Positions 1 through 11,600 of a stretch of DNA of 64,000 bases are shown in pieces; position 1 is the stretch's first letter, and each line of letters begins with the position of its first letter. This stretch comes from Blastobasis lacticolella (taxonomy: Eukaryota; Arthropoda; Insecta; Lepidoptera; Blastobasidae). The stretch covers positions 9,360,001 to 9,424,000 of the forward strand of contig LR990050.1 in the NCBI GenBank assembly GCA_905147135.1. Direction: 5' to 3'. The notes under the pieces are model-generated. The model had not been told where the DNA came from and did not search any database. It saw only the letters and a program-made list of their open reading frames with translations. The translations under genes and the position numbers were made by a program.

Positions 1-639
1 TATTAAATTAAATAATACTGTACTTATACAATATTTAATAAGATACGTAAATACTACGTCTAGATCAGTAGAATACTCGTACTAATACCAGACTATATGT
101 TCCTAGCTTTCCATCACAGTAGTTAATTCAATAGGGTTAATGACCGTCTCGCGTGCTATCATACTGCTTTACGCTTATTTATATGAAATTGTGAGCAGGC
201 GGGAGCCACTCGAAGTAGTACAATAGCCTTGCTATTGAACACGACGACATTTAAAACTACCCTCGATGTAGGATAAACTAAAAAACATTGCCACAATAAT
301 GAAATTAATACGTTAAAAAATGGTCTCTCACACGATTGTAAAGCATGAGCCATGTCTTTACCCCGATAGCTGCTCATGTGTCCCCCTAAAATATTTGGAC
401 GTTACTATTGACAATCACCTAAACTTAAATAAATAAATGAATATGTAAGCAAAGCAAAGCTTGTAAAATAGGTTTTAAGACTTTCGTGGTTATACACTGC
501 ACTTTCATGTTAAACCCGTCAACATGTGCGATGAAAGCTTGTTAACTTCAAATTGCATTGAAAATATCAAATAGTAACTATCTGTCTCCAACCTTGATTT
601 ACGAAAGACCGTATGTTATAAATGCACTCTTTCGGTCCA
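1..639. other. Intergenic, nothing recognised
   Basis: AT-rich DNA with no convincing coding frame, RNA gene or repeat that I can identify on either strand. Confidence 0.5.
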
Positions 640-1060
640 TCCTAATTTATTGTATCACTTAATGGGGACGAGCTGGGAAAACTACACTTATAACGTTATA
701 GAGAGCACAACGTTCTTTACTAAAATTGATGTAATTTCTCCCATTCGACACCCGACACATGCGTTATGTCGGAAAATGTCAGTGCTGTCAGTCCGTCAAT
801 TATTTGTTCTCTACACAGCTCATGCCCAACACCGTACAATCACTTACGTCCCTCCTTCCTTTACTACAAAGACTCGCAGAACACCCTTTACAGTACCATA
901 TCAAGTTTTGGACAAAGATATTTCGGCTTTTTGGGAGGCTACGTTTATAATAAACGAAATAAAACCCTTAACATCTACCTACTACTGTTTTATCAATCTA
1001 AAAAGAGAGTCACTGGTTATCTCAAAGAGCGCGACTAGTACAGAGTTGTTAGTTGTTACT
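640..1060 (+). pseudogene. Decayed LINE ORF2 C-terminal fragment (frameshifted)
   Basis: Two overlapping plus frames join into one LINE-like C terminus. The first (from about 655) carries GTSWENYTYNVIES and MSVLSVRQLFVLYTAHAQHR; the second, after a frameshift near 890-915, carries FGQRYFGFLGGYVYNKRNK and TLNIY. 'LSVRQL.VL' followed by 'YNK.NK.LNIY' is the arrangement past the reverse-transcriptase thumb in common lepidopteran non-LTR elements. It is 5'-truncated and inactive. Clade not determined. Confidence 0.6.
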
Positions 1061-1167
1061 TACACCAGTCAGTTAATCATATATGTAAATATCCCAATAA
1101 TAAAAATAATACATCTATATTTTGTATTCAGTAATACATCATTTAACTAACCTACGAACAAGACTAA

Positions 1168-1297
1168 GGCGCTGTCGTAGTTAGCAACGGTCGTGCGACC
1201 ATAGTCGTAGGACGGACGTCGCCCGACCAATAGGAGACCTCAAAACCGCCCGTCGCACGACGACGGTCGTACGGCCGTTGCGAATTAGAACAGCGCA
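1168..1297. mobile_element. Short inverted-repeat element (MITE-like), copy 1
   Basis: About 130 bp with ends 'ggcgctgtc' and 'gaacagcgc' that are inverted complements, inner arms rich in 'cggtcgt(a/g)cg', and a core with 'ccaatag' and 'ctcaaaaccgcccgtcg'. Four more copies lie at 3108, 5717, 24175 and 47264. There is no coding capacity, so it would depend on a transposase elsewhere. Confidence 0.7.
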
Positions 1298-1429
1298 TAA
1301 CAACAATATTCGGCATTATATATCTATCTATTCATATATATTTTCAATTAATTTGTTACCAACATTTATGTCTATTTTCTAAATAAGTAAACCTTTTCCT
1401 TAAACATAAAAAGGTTACTAACATAGTGC

Positions 1430-1575
1430 CAGAGAGGCCTGATAACCTGAAATACAGGGGTTTTGCCTAGCTTAGACATCAGCCTCCCACACTTGTTATA
1501 TCTAAGTAATAGCGTAATGTGAATTGGAAATTACTGGGAGTTAATAGACTTTATTACTATTCTATTCTATAATCT
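1430..1575 (+). mobile_element. LINE 3' UTR fragment with ATTCT-like tail
   Basis: The stretch 'aaatacaggggttttgccta' followed by 'catcagcctccc' resembles 3' UTRs of lepidopteran LINEs, and the segment ends in the short tail 'attctattctat'. It is short and diverged; orientation is inferred from the tail. Confidence 0.4.
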
Positions 1576-2041
1576 TTGTCTTGATAGTGATGACTGACAA
1601 TGCACCAGCAGCGGTGCTGCATTTTAGTTAAATGAAACCTAAGTGCATTTTATAGGACCACTTTTTATTTTACAAACTTTTATTTAACTTCACTTGTATG
1701 TCCTGGAATCAAGCCTAATTTGATCCACTTCCCGGCGTTCAATTGAGCTAAAATTTTGTATACCTATGTAACTTGGATGACAGTAAACTGAAAAATTAAA
1801 ATCCATTGAGCCTATGGGATTAGTATGTATATTGTAGCTAAGGCTGTAGACCATCCGCTCAAAAATCATACCTAACCCTTCTTCTGTAAAAAGACATTAC
1901 CCACAATTGTTATTATTCAGATTTCTCATTACAAAAAAACCGTGCGAATCGATCTCGCCTACTAAGAAGTCCGTACCATTAACACAAACAATTCTTAGGT
2001 TATAATGAGAGCTACGTGTTATTCGTAAAATTCTATTAATT

Positions 2042-2450
2042 TCGAAACTTTGAGTGTAAAGTCAAACTGTCTTCAATAAAACTTCGGGTGCTTAATAATA
2101 AAGCTAAAAAAGGTTTCACACCGAGGCATCGACTTTTGCTGTATAAAGCATAGGTTCTTCTCCATATGGAATACTGTTCCGAAGAACTGCTTCACTTGGC
2201 CACGGTCACTTTTTCGAAGCCGTACCCTATGAAAATGAGACAGATTTTATCCACACCATCTAGCTGGTATCCAACTAACGTACGAAAGTAATGAGCCTTT
2301 TTTCCGCGCACAAGCAAGATGTGGAATAAACTTCCCTTCCGAAGTCTTTCTTTTATACCATAACACAGGGTTCTTTAAAAGGCATACTTACTGGTACGTC
2401 AAAGGCCGGCACCGCATCCGCGTCCCTAGGCAATAAAAAAACCTTGCGCG
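2042..2450 (+). pseudogene. Decayed LINE reverse-transcriptase C-terminal fragment
   Basis: One frame reads FTPRHRLLLYKA, stop, VLLHMEYCSEELL, and further on KMWNKLPSEVF and FFKRHTYW. This matches the region past the thumb of the element at 52916-53850 (FTPGQRLLLYKAQVRPHLEY). Stops and a frameshift show it is dead. Confidence 0.7.
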
Positions 2451-3107
2451 ACTCTGAACTTGACCCGTTTTTATAATTTTTTGTTATAGGTACATTTCAC
2501 TAATCGTTAAAGTTTTGTGTTCGTATGTATTGTCGTGAAAATTTCAAGCACCTAGCTGTTAGCATATTCATTATTTGATTAATTAATATTGTTAAGGTTA
2601 GATAATGGTTGATTATGTTTATGACGTTTGAAAGATGATACCGTGTATCCTATTCAAATAAAGATATATTGAATTGAATATTGAATTACCGTTCCAAATA
2701 TATTGGCCTGTGACAGACATACAGTGGAGGCGTAGTAATATATCCTTTTTTATACTAAGGGTCGTAAAACCACGATATTATGACATATTAAATATTATAA
2801 TTAATATTAGCTCCATTGTTTCAGAGTCACTATGAAAGGTGATGAAAACCGGCACCGACGCTGTTCCGTATTGACATCCATTTAGCACATACGTAGAGAA
2901 TGAAAAAACTTAAGGAGGCGGTATGTGTGAGGCTAAAGATGTCATAGAAACAATTCCAATGCAGCACTGGGAAGAGAGTGCGTAGAGATGCGCAGCCTTG
3001 TCGCTACGACTATAGTGTCGGCGCTACTGCAAATATTACTTTCTATAGCAGGTGAGATCTCTAGCATAACAAGAAATCAGTTCATAGGGTATTAGATGTA
3101 ATAGTAA

Positions 3108-3479
3108 GGCGCTGTTTTAATTGGCAACGGACGTGCGACCGTCCGTCGTGCGGTCGTAGAACGGACGTCGCCCGATCAATAGAAACCTTAAAAATAAAAT
3201 GTCATTTATTTCAGGTACATAGGTCCCATAAATACATAATTAATAATGTCACATATAACACAATAATAATAATGTCATACACGCAAGAATAACATATGTT
3301 ACACAGAGCAATTACAATTAAATGTCATTATAATTAAAAATGTCAAGATATAAAATTCACAATGTCAACCAAGAAAAATTACAATTAAATGTAATTAAAA
3401 TTAAAATGTCAAGATGTCAACCTTAAAACCGCCCGTCGCGCCCATGGTCGCACGACCATTGCCAAGTTAGGACAACGCC
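3108..3479. mobile_element. Short inverted-repeat element, copy 2, split by an insertion
   Basis: The left half 3108-3193 begins 'ggcgctgttttaattggcaa' and the right half 3419-3479 ends 'ccaagttaggacaacgcc'. The halves rejoin across the 10-bp direct repeat 'aaccttaaaa' (3184-3193 and 3419-3428), matching the uninterrupted core of copies 1, 3 and 4. Confidence 0.8.
3194..3418 (-). mobile_element. 225-bp AT-rich insertion (5'-truncated LINE-like) with 10-bp target duplication
   Basis: Flanked by the direct repeat 'aaccttaaaa'. The left edge, 'ataaaatgtcatttatttc', reads on the minus strand as a LINE-like 3' end. Inside, AATGTCA or a one-base variant recurs about eight times. A related segment lies at 6275-6500. 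There is no coding frame. The target duplication shows a clean insertion into the inverted-repeat element. Confidence 0.7.
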
Positions 3480-4206
3480 AAAAGATGTTAGATAATTACA
3501 TCTCATTGGCGGCTCATAATAGTCCACAGCAGACTTGAGCCAACTCCATATCAGCAGAGGAATTGATACAATATCCACGCTTGACAGGTGGTTTGGAAAT
3601 AACTGTGTCCAAAAGCTAATAGGAATCGCTACTGACCATTTTTTGGTTCATGGAGGTAGATGATCTGCCTCTAAATCATTGGTCGCCTTAATTATATTTG
3701 TAATTAGACGGGTTATAAGAGTGATTTCAAATTGAAGATACAAAGGGTACCGTGACATCAAACAACTTTTGCTATGACACCAACTCTGAAATCGCGTAAA
3801 TAAATGAGCTGTTTCATACAAAATTGAAAAGGAATTTACCCTAAAATATGAGACAGCCGAATTATTTACTACGCTGAACACCGAACACGGAACACTTTAA
3901 CAGCACACGGCTTATTATTAGAATGCCACAATTTGAAAACTTTACTACTAGTAAAATGGCACTACTAATGGTACAATAGAACACAGTAGAGAAGATTAAA
4001 ATTACAATTCGCAATTTTTCTAACATATCTAAATTATTTTTAATAACGAACGATTATTGTGGAGGTGCTCGAATCACAATGAGTTTCATTACATTTATTC
4101 AAAAGAGAGGGAGAAATGTAATTTAATTTTTTTTATAATATGAAGCTTTTCGTAGAATTCGAGCATAATTAGATTAACTTATACCACAATTTCTAGGATA
4201 GAAAAA

Positions 4207-4276
4207 AGTCAAGGTCAAGGCGGACCCCGGGCCCTCGTGCGCGAGAGCACAACCGGGACATTAACGCTGATGCTGA
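4207..4276 (+). mobile_element. SINE family 1 fragment (3' end)
   Basis: Contains 'gcggaccccgggccctcg', 'gcgcgagagcacaaccggg' and 'acattaacgc', the 3' part of the tRNA-derived SINE seen in full at 48031-48332, followed by a 'tgatgctgat' tail. Confidence 0.75.
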
Positions 4277-5716
4277 TTCTAGGATAGAACATGTTATAAA
4301 ATCATTGTAAAGTTTAGTAAAAACGGTGTAAAACTAAACAAACACATTATTTATTTAACTAATTGTCGTATTTCCGATACAATTTTCCACTGCAGAGCAA
4401 CAAAAAGCTAAATAATACCACCAAGATAAAATAAAACGACACGCCCGAATTGACACAGACATAACCCACTTTTGCTCCGTTTATAATGTTTTCCATGTGA
4501 CAATTATCCAATACATTTCGATTTTGGTATTAATGTTGGTTCTTACATATGAAATTACCGTTATTTACACACATTTTATGAGTACCTTTACCCACAAATT
4601 TTAAATTCTTGATTTCAAAAATAGAACATTTTATATGCTATTGCCTCATCAATAGTTTAAAATAACCATATTTAATTGTCCTCATGAAGTAATTTTATGA
4701 CTAGTTGCTTAATATGGTATTTATGTATACTTGTAATATAGTCTCTGCCTACCCCTATGAGAAAAGCGCTTGACGGTATGTACCTATTACAGTACAAAGT
4801 TTCGTTAGTTACATTTTCAAAAAATTGTAAATTGGTTTGACGATGCAAAACGGCAATTTGATAGGTAAGAACGTAAGAACCTATGAAATAAAATTCGACG
4901 AAAAAGCATAACAAATATAATGTTACCAAAAACATAATAGTTATACCCTCCTTGTAGCAAGTTTATGAAGGTAAAGACAATATTGTGTCGTTGCTCCAGA
5001 CATTAGCTGGCCGGGCGTTGACAGAAACTAGTGATACGACGCAACAGCGCAGGCTTCGGCCATCGGTGTAAATCTGGACAAAAAAAATATTTTTACTAAT
5101 ATCCTGTGGTAGTAAGATAGTTAAGAATCATAAAAAGATTTTGAAGATGGGTGAATGGATAATTGGATATCTGCCTGTTGCTCTTTTACGCTTAAATCAT
5201 GTACGGATTTTGATGAAATGTCACAGTGTTGTAGCTTACTTACTAGAATCAAATAGGCTATAATTATTCTCAAAATTAAATGGATATATCCTGATATTCA
5301 TCTGCCATGGTCAACTTTATAGCAACATTCATAATTACAATTTTATGTACAACATTGTGTGAAATACTATATGAAAGAGCATGTTCATTTTAATTAAATT
5401 GATGTATGCTTAAAAATATAATTTCAGGGGAGTACGTTGTTAAATGTAAATGAATTGCGTTGAAATTTTTAATATGATTTTTTACTGAAATCAGATAATG
5501 AATTTTCATTATCATATTTGTAATCTTGTTGTTTTTACACAAAATTTCGTTGAATTGAATATTAAAAACAAAATAGAACTACGTTTGTATGATGTGCGCT
5601 CGTGAAACACTCGCCTTAAATGTATCTTAATTATGTGTCGTGTTTAATCAGTACAGTAGAACATTAACTGAACAAATAACATTTCTACCTTCCACATAGT
5701 ATGTCCGATTTGGGCC
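4277..5716. other. Intergenic; one weak repeat trace
   Basis: AT-rich. Around 5155-5240 'gtacggattttgatgaaatg' resembles a common lepidopteran interspersed repeat in minus orientation. No gene was recognised on either strand. Confidence 0.4.
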
Positions 5717-5838
5717 CTTTCCTAATTGGCAACTGCCGTATGACCACGGTCGTACGACGGACGTTGCCTGACCAATAGGAAACTTCAAAACCGCCCGCCC
5801 GTACGTTATACTGCCCGTCCCGCGATTAGGACATCGCC
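5717..5838. mobile_element. Short inverted-repeat element, copy 3
   Basis: Begins 'ttcctaattggcaactgccg', has 'gaccaataggaaacttcaaa' and 'accgcccg' in the core, and ends 'gcgattaggacatcgcc'. It lies inside the downstream end of a 157-codon minus-strand open frame (5648-6121), which it extends artificially. Confidence 0.75.
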
Positions 5839-6274
5839 TCACGGAATCCTCCAACTGCACCTCGCTCTCTTTGACTATAATACTCTCTATTCCATTGATT
5901 ATTACCGTTACAAAATAGCCACTAAATTCGGTTTCGGCCTCATTGACGGGTAGAATATCGACAGCCGTGGGCGCGGCAAGACAGCCGTCTAAGGCGAACG
6001 CGACGGAAGCAGCTGCGTCCTCGCGTGCTGTTTGCCAATTTATCACTAAGCTGATTATATATAGGCTCGTTGCTACGACGTGCTTTATGACCTTGTTTAC
6101 TCTCCTCCCATTGTTCAACACTCCTTTATTTACACACCTTTTAAATCGGAGACAAAAGGAAGTACCGTTAATGCCGTCTCGCTTTGATTCATCCCTGGAA
6201 ACATGATGTTGGAGACTGGAGTACGAGCAGAATTTATATAGAGTTATTTTATTCGTTATTGTAATTGTGTGCCG

Positions 6275-6500
6275 TAGAATAGAATAGAATAGAATATTTA
6301 TTTCCGAAAATTAAATTCCATAGTTAGCACAATCAATTAAAAACAATAAATAAAATTATCAACGCAATACATCAATCAATAATCTTAACAGTAATCATTA
6401 AATTAGCTTAATATTTAAATGTCATTAAGTTAAAATATAATCATTTGAATGTCAGTTTAAGCATATATAACTATCAAGATGTCAAATTTATAAAATTATT
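6275..6500 (-). mobile_element. LINE-like 3' end with TAGAA repeat tail
   Basis: Starts with four TAGAA units (about 6276-6296), followed by 'tatttatttcc' and AT-rich sequence with AATGTCA motifs shared with the 3194-3418 insertion. On the minus strand this reads as a 3' UTR ending in an ATTCT microsatellite, typical of some LINEs. Confidence 0.5.
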
Positions 6501-7195
6501 TATTAATATTAGTAGAGACTGGTTGCGCAGTACTAGGGGTGTAAGAGAGGGGAGGCCAATTCCAGTCAGGGTAATACTAATGATATTAATTAAATAGCCA
6601 TTGTCCGCGTTTACGTCGACCCAGAAGTCAAATTCAATGAGTTCACGAAGACTTGCTGCTATTTATGAATGAATTTGAATATAAAGCAAAAACATTAAAA
6701 TACTTTTTGTAACTTTAATTCTTTACCTATATTATGAGCAAATGCCGACTCATACAGGATCCCTATCGCACCGAGGATAAAAAGACAAACCACATACAGC
6801 GGACCACGCTCGGAGCATATGCTTTGGTAGACGAGCGGTCCGGTATAAAAATAAATTGTACAGAAGGCTTTCTGTAAACAGTGGTACAGAAGGCGCCACA
6901 AATTGTGTTTTCAGTGTTGCGACTGGCGCAGGTGGCCCGCTGGTAAGCCCGCCGGCTCCGCCAAATCCTCCGCGACTTTAATTTAACTTTGTTCCACTGA
7001 ATATTGTTCATGCACTAAAATTTTGTTTATGGTCGTGCACTGAATAAGCTAACTGATCGCGTGGGTGGTGCGGTGGCACTATCGGGCGACACGCTCGAAT
7101 AATAGGATGAGATTGTTAAAATGTTTAGTTAGAAGTGAAAATGCGTAAGAGTGTATGTGAAAAAGTGAATGTTATGAATTTGGCTATGCGGAAAA

Positions 7196-7395
7196 TTAGT
7201 GAACCCGGCGCGACTTCGTTCGCGTACACCTACTTTACACCAGCCTACCATTTTTCTTACTTATAAATCTTCCTCTTGAATCACTCTGTCTATTATTGAA
7301 AACCGCATCAAAATCCGTTGCGTAGTTTTAAAGATCGAAGCGTACATAAATAATGTTTGTTTTATACTATGTATAGATAGATGGTGAACTAAATA
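7196..7395 (+). mobile_element. Interspersed repeat, 'aaaatccgttgcgtag' family
   Basis: Runs from 'gaacccggcgcgacttcgtt' through 'cttcctcttgaatcactctg', 'gcatcaaaatccgttgcgta' to 'tttgttttatactatgtata'. The same succession recurs at 30112 and 38868 (plus) and 8515, 14488 and 40378 (minus). It is a widespread lepidopteran non-autonomous repeat, probably the 3' end of an RTE-like LINE; no ORF. Confidence 0.75.
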
Positions 7396-8514
7396 AAGGA
7401 GTGCAGAGTAACCACCACTACGAATTCGGTCGCCGTCGTAGTAAAGGCCAAGATTCAAGTCTGCATTTTACCGCAAGGTAGCAATCTGATTGGAATTTCT
7501 GATACTCTCCAACAGCAGAAAGGCGTGAGGCTTCGACTCTCAGGTTGTTAAAGTTTACTCAATAGCGAGATGAATAGACTTGGCTACAAAACACTTAATT
7601 GTTCATTCGTTTATACAGTTCATAATAAAAATCTTAACTAAACTAATAACATACACACATGTGCCTGAACACCGTATTCGTTGTATAAATCATGAAATAA
7701 CATAAATGCTCTGAATTGATTAAAATGAATGCATGGCGTGGAATTCACGTGTACGCGGGGAATGCATCGCGAGCGCAACACGACGCCCGGAATACAGACC
7801 GCAAACAAACGAGCCTTCGTGTTAAAGTGCCGTTGCTTCAAAGCACAGTCTCTGCAACCATAAACAACATCATACAAGAGTTGCACAACAATAATATAAT
7901 AAGAATCCTCTACAATACCTGGTAAGAGCGGCAAACGGAAATGTGTAGACTTTTGCATTTTGTAGAGTCGTCTACGCGGGGCCATGACGACCACTTTAAA
8001 TGTTTTTGTATGAAGCGAGACGTGCCCGAGTGAGACAGTGAGTTAGCGCAAATGCATATTTATCTTAAATCAAATAAAGCAAACATAAAAGTTGGATAGC
8101 TGAATTAATAGACGGCCTTTTCAAGAATTTCTCTAAATCGCGGATCTTGCTAAATTCACGTGATGCGCGCGCGGCTATCCGTCTTCTGACTCTCTAAAAC
8201 AAGTTATCCGTTTCACTCATGCCTTGCCTGTCATTCCGTTCACACGTAAATAATACAATAGCTAACTTTCTAAAGTACTGAATGGCTATAATACAATGCT
8301 CGCTCCCTGTCTAGATGGTATTGTCTGAACCATATCGATTTATTTTCATAGTAACGACGTATTAAGTAATTCAGGCAATGGACGCATAATTCTGTCATAT
8401 TCGGAGAAACAGAAAATTATGTACGTATTATTCACAAACACCACGACGCAACAATGTAGGTGTCGCTACAATACATCACATGAATTATAAATTGATAGTC
8501 ATAGTATAAACAAA
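7396..8514. other. Intergenic, nothing recognised
   Basis: Overlapping open frames on both strands near 7638-7994 look like mutual shadows with no recognisable domain. No RNA gene seen. Confidence 0.4.
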
Positions 8515-8605
8515 GTATCTTCCCACCGTCTGTCTCTCTGTATGTACGGTTAGATCTTTTAAACAACACATCGGATTTTAATTTGATTTTCAATATCGGT
8601 TAGAG
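8515..8605 (-). mobile_element. Interspersed repeat, 'aaaatccgttgcgtag' family, fragment
   Basis: 'tcttcccaccgtctgtctct', 'gtacggttagatcttttaaa' and 'cggattttaatttgattttc' match the minus-orientation copies at 14488 and 40378. Confidence 0.6.
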
Positions 8606-11600
8606 AATTGAAACGTGTAAAGCCGAGGCAGATCGCTAGTAACATGTTAATAGCAAAGTTATGGGAAAATCCTAAGAGAAACTGAACACAATGCTCGAAG
8701 ACCTCAGTAGAGTCTCCCAACAGGTGAGAATCTTGGGCCAAGGTGAACGTTATGTCGACTGTGGATGTATCACCCGCCCCATTCTCGAAGTTGTTTACGA
8801 ATGTGTTTACCTGGGACAAACTATCCAGTTACAACCTACCAGCTTCGAGAAAGTAGTCTATCGAGGGATCATACTTGGTTGGGCAGCGTTATCGAAATTG
8901 CATAAGATCATTCATTCATGTCTCAAATATCTCAATGTCTCAAGACGAAAGTCTTTAACATACGTTTTGACATACTAAACTCATTAGAAAGCTCATATCC
9001 TAGCTTTCTCCTTGCTAATTGGCGTAAAACATGAATAACATGTTAATGTCAAAGTTAAAGATATTAAAAGGAACCAAAATATAAAAATTTAATTAACCAC
9101 TTGCGGGTTAAACAGACACTTCATGAGTAGAAATTATTAACCGTGTTTCTCACTTATCCCGTAAATATCCCGAAATCGAATACAACTAATATGAGTACCA
9201 TTACCTAGATATCAGTTTACTAGGCACGAAATTGTAGACTACGTAACTTCCATGTCCAACTTCGCTCACACAACTCTCGTTAGGCAATTTACGTATTATA
9301 TCGTCAAACTTACGTACGCATAATTCTATATTATGTTACCTTGTTCAGAAGCGGCTATAGTACATGCCAATTATTAAATCCAAGAGTTCGCAACGCTACT
9401 GTAAAACTCAATTACTTAATGATTTACATAAGTAGGTACAATCGTTCAAGTTACGATAAAAAAATTATAATGTGAAATAATTTCATAAATAGATTCGTGA
9501 TAGATATATCCATTAAGCACTCACCATATATAGCTGCATAGTGCGATGTTCGATATCAAATCATGACAATGAAAAAGTCAGGAAGTCGATTAAAATTATT
9601 CGCGCCAACGAAGCTTTTATCGCGCGGCGCAACTCGGCGCCGGCCTTGCACAAATGCACACGCCACGCAAAGAACAACCAATGCACCGTGAAATTGCCTA
9701 TTTTCCGCGTGATTTTATTTATTTATTTCATACACCTATGACATTTCCATTCGTTCTCTTGCGAGCCAGTGCATCGGAAAATCTCCCACGGTCTCCCTAA
9801 CTGAATAATCTCTTTGAATACGAACAGTGAATGCCGAGTTTAATTTAATTACCTGCTGAAATACAGACGAACTTCACGAGAATATAAGATGAGAAATACC
9901 TATGGGCGATACAATGTATTTCTGTGGATTCGTCGTGTTAAAATTGCACCGTAGTGTTTCGAGCGAGCTAAGTCGCACATAAATAGAGTCTCTTTTAGAA
10001 TGCAACCGTTGCAATGGATATATATCATTTGGTTCACTCAAAACGGAAACTGATTCATTTCCGATGCATGGTTGGAGCTCTTTGTGAAGTTCGTCGGCTG
10101 CGAATTGCGCACGTTTTCAACATTTGATTGCGACATCAATACCTTTGTAACGCTGTAGTCGCGTGTTACAGTGCGTCCGCATTATGCGGTGCTCGATCAT
10201 AATTTGAGTACGTTTTGGCGGGGATACTGTCGTAGCTACAGTACGGTACTGGATTGTGCACTCGGCCGGAGTCCCCTAGCGTCGTGGCGCTGACTCCCAG
10301 ACTGAGAGTTAAGAGCGAAGCGGATGCTGACTGGCATCTCCCGGCGGGCGCTTCCCTCCTACACGTAGCGATGGCGTCTGCAAAATGCAACAATGCATAA
10401 GAATTCAATCTTACGGGCACACTGGCCCGCAACCGAAATAGGCACTATTCGGAGCTGCATTACAACTGTCCAAATATGAAATATCATACCATGACTATGC
10501 TTAAATAAAACCGGTTGTATGATTTAGACCGAGGTTCACTTTTAGATTCATGGAAACTATTTGTCTGTGAGTATCATACTGGGAAGTGCACTTGCTAATT
10601 TTAAAGTAGCATTGTGGCGCGTAATTCATAGGAGTGATACAATGCGCCTCAGGTGCTGTTTTCGTCGGTAAAGTTGGTTTAAGCCGCACTGAGCTCCAGC
10701 CTCCGCCACCGTCGACTGTACCTACTCACCACTACGTGCTCGCTCGCAAACAAGAAACATGATATATCCTGTTACTATGTTCCCGTTACTTGTTATCAAG
10801 ATAATAAGGACTTAAAAATCTAATTCACCATAGTCTACACCGAAGACATGATCTGTTTTTCAAAAACAAACTTCACCTTAAACGTAACCCTCACACATGC
10901 AATAAACAGTCCGCCCGTACACAGTTCCCGAGGAAATTTCAAATAAAGTGAACCGTATTCGTTGGCGAAGTTTGTTGAGTAGCATTAAAAGATTAAAAGT
11001 CGACAGTTCACTCGGGCCGTATCGAATCGAGCTGGAAAACGATCCGCGTTGCTATGCAGGCGGCGGGCGCGTCCGCGACCAACTCCGCCTGCAGAATGCA
11101 AAAATTTAAATTAAAAGCATAAATCAGCTGTATCGAGTAAGTTCCGAGATTGGTGTGCATTTCGACTCCGCGCTTCGGATTATGTGTTTCCTGTTGTTGC
11201 TCCTTGTTTGCTTTTATGGGGATATTAAATCAGGGCAACAGCGCTCAGGCATTTACTATTGTCGAACGTAAATAACATATTTACTTTTAATACTATTCAT
11301 GGCCGATGGATTTAGGCACGTACCCAAGATTTGTCAAAGAATACGTATGTAATAGGTGTCTTTACATCAATCATGAATTTTGGGAAAGTCTAATAAACAT
11401 GTTGCAGAGTTATTAAAAATCAGCAGAGAAATAATGAAGTGGAATAATCTTGTTATTGGCAAATCGCTTTACAGATAATTATAGCGCAAGAATCTCGACT
11501 AAGCTTTTTTGAATTAATTGCTCTCAAATATTATGAGTATCATAATTTCATAATCTTAATTAAGAGTACTTCAGAAAGCTCAAATTATAAATTTTAATCT

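Noticed and set aside
7638..7994. 118-codon minus frame overlapping a 69-codon plus frame
   Set aside because: No domain or signal recognisable; frames on opposite strands overlap as in random sequence.
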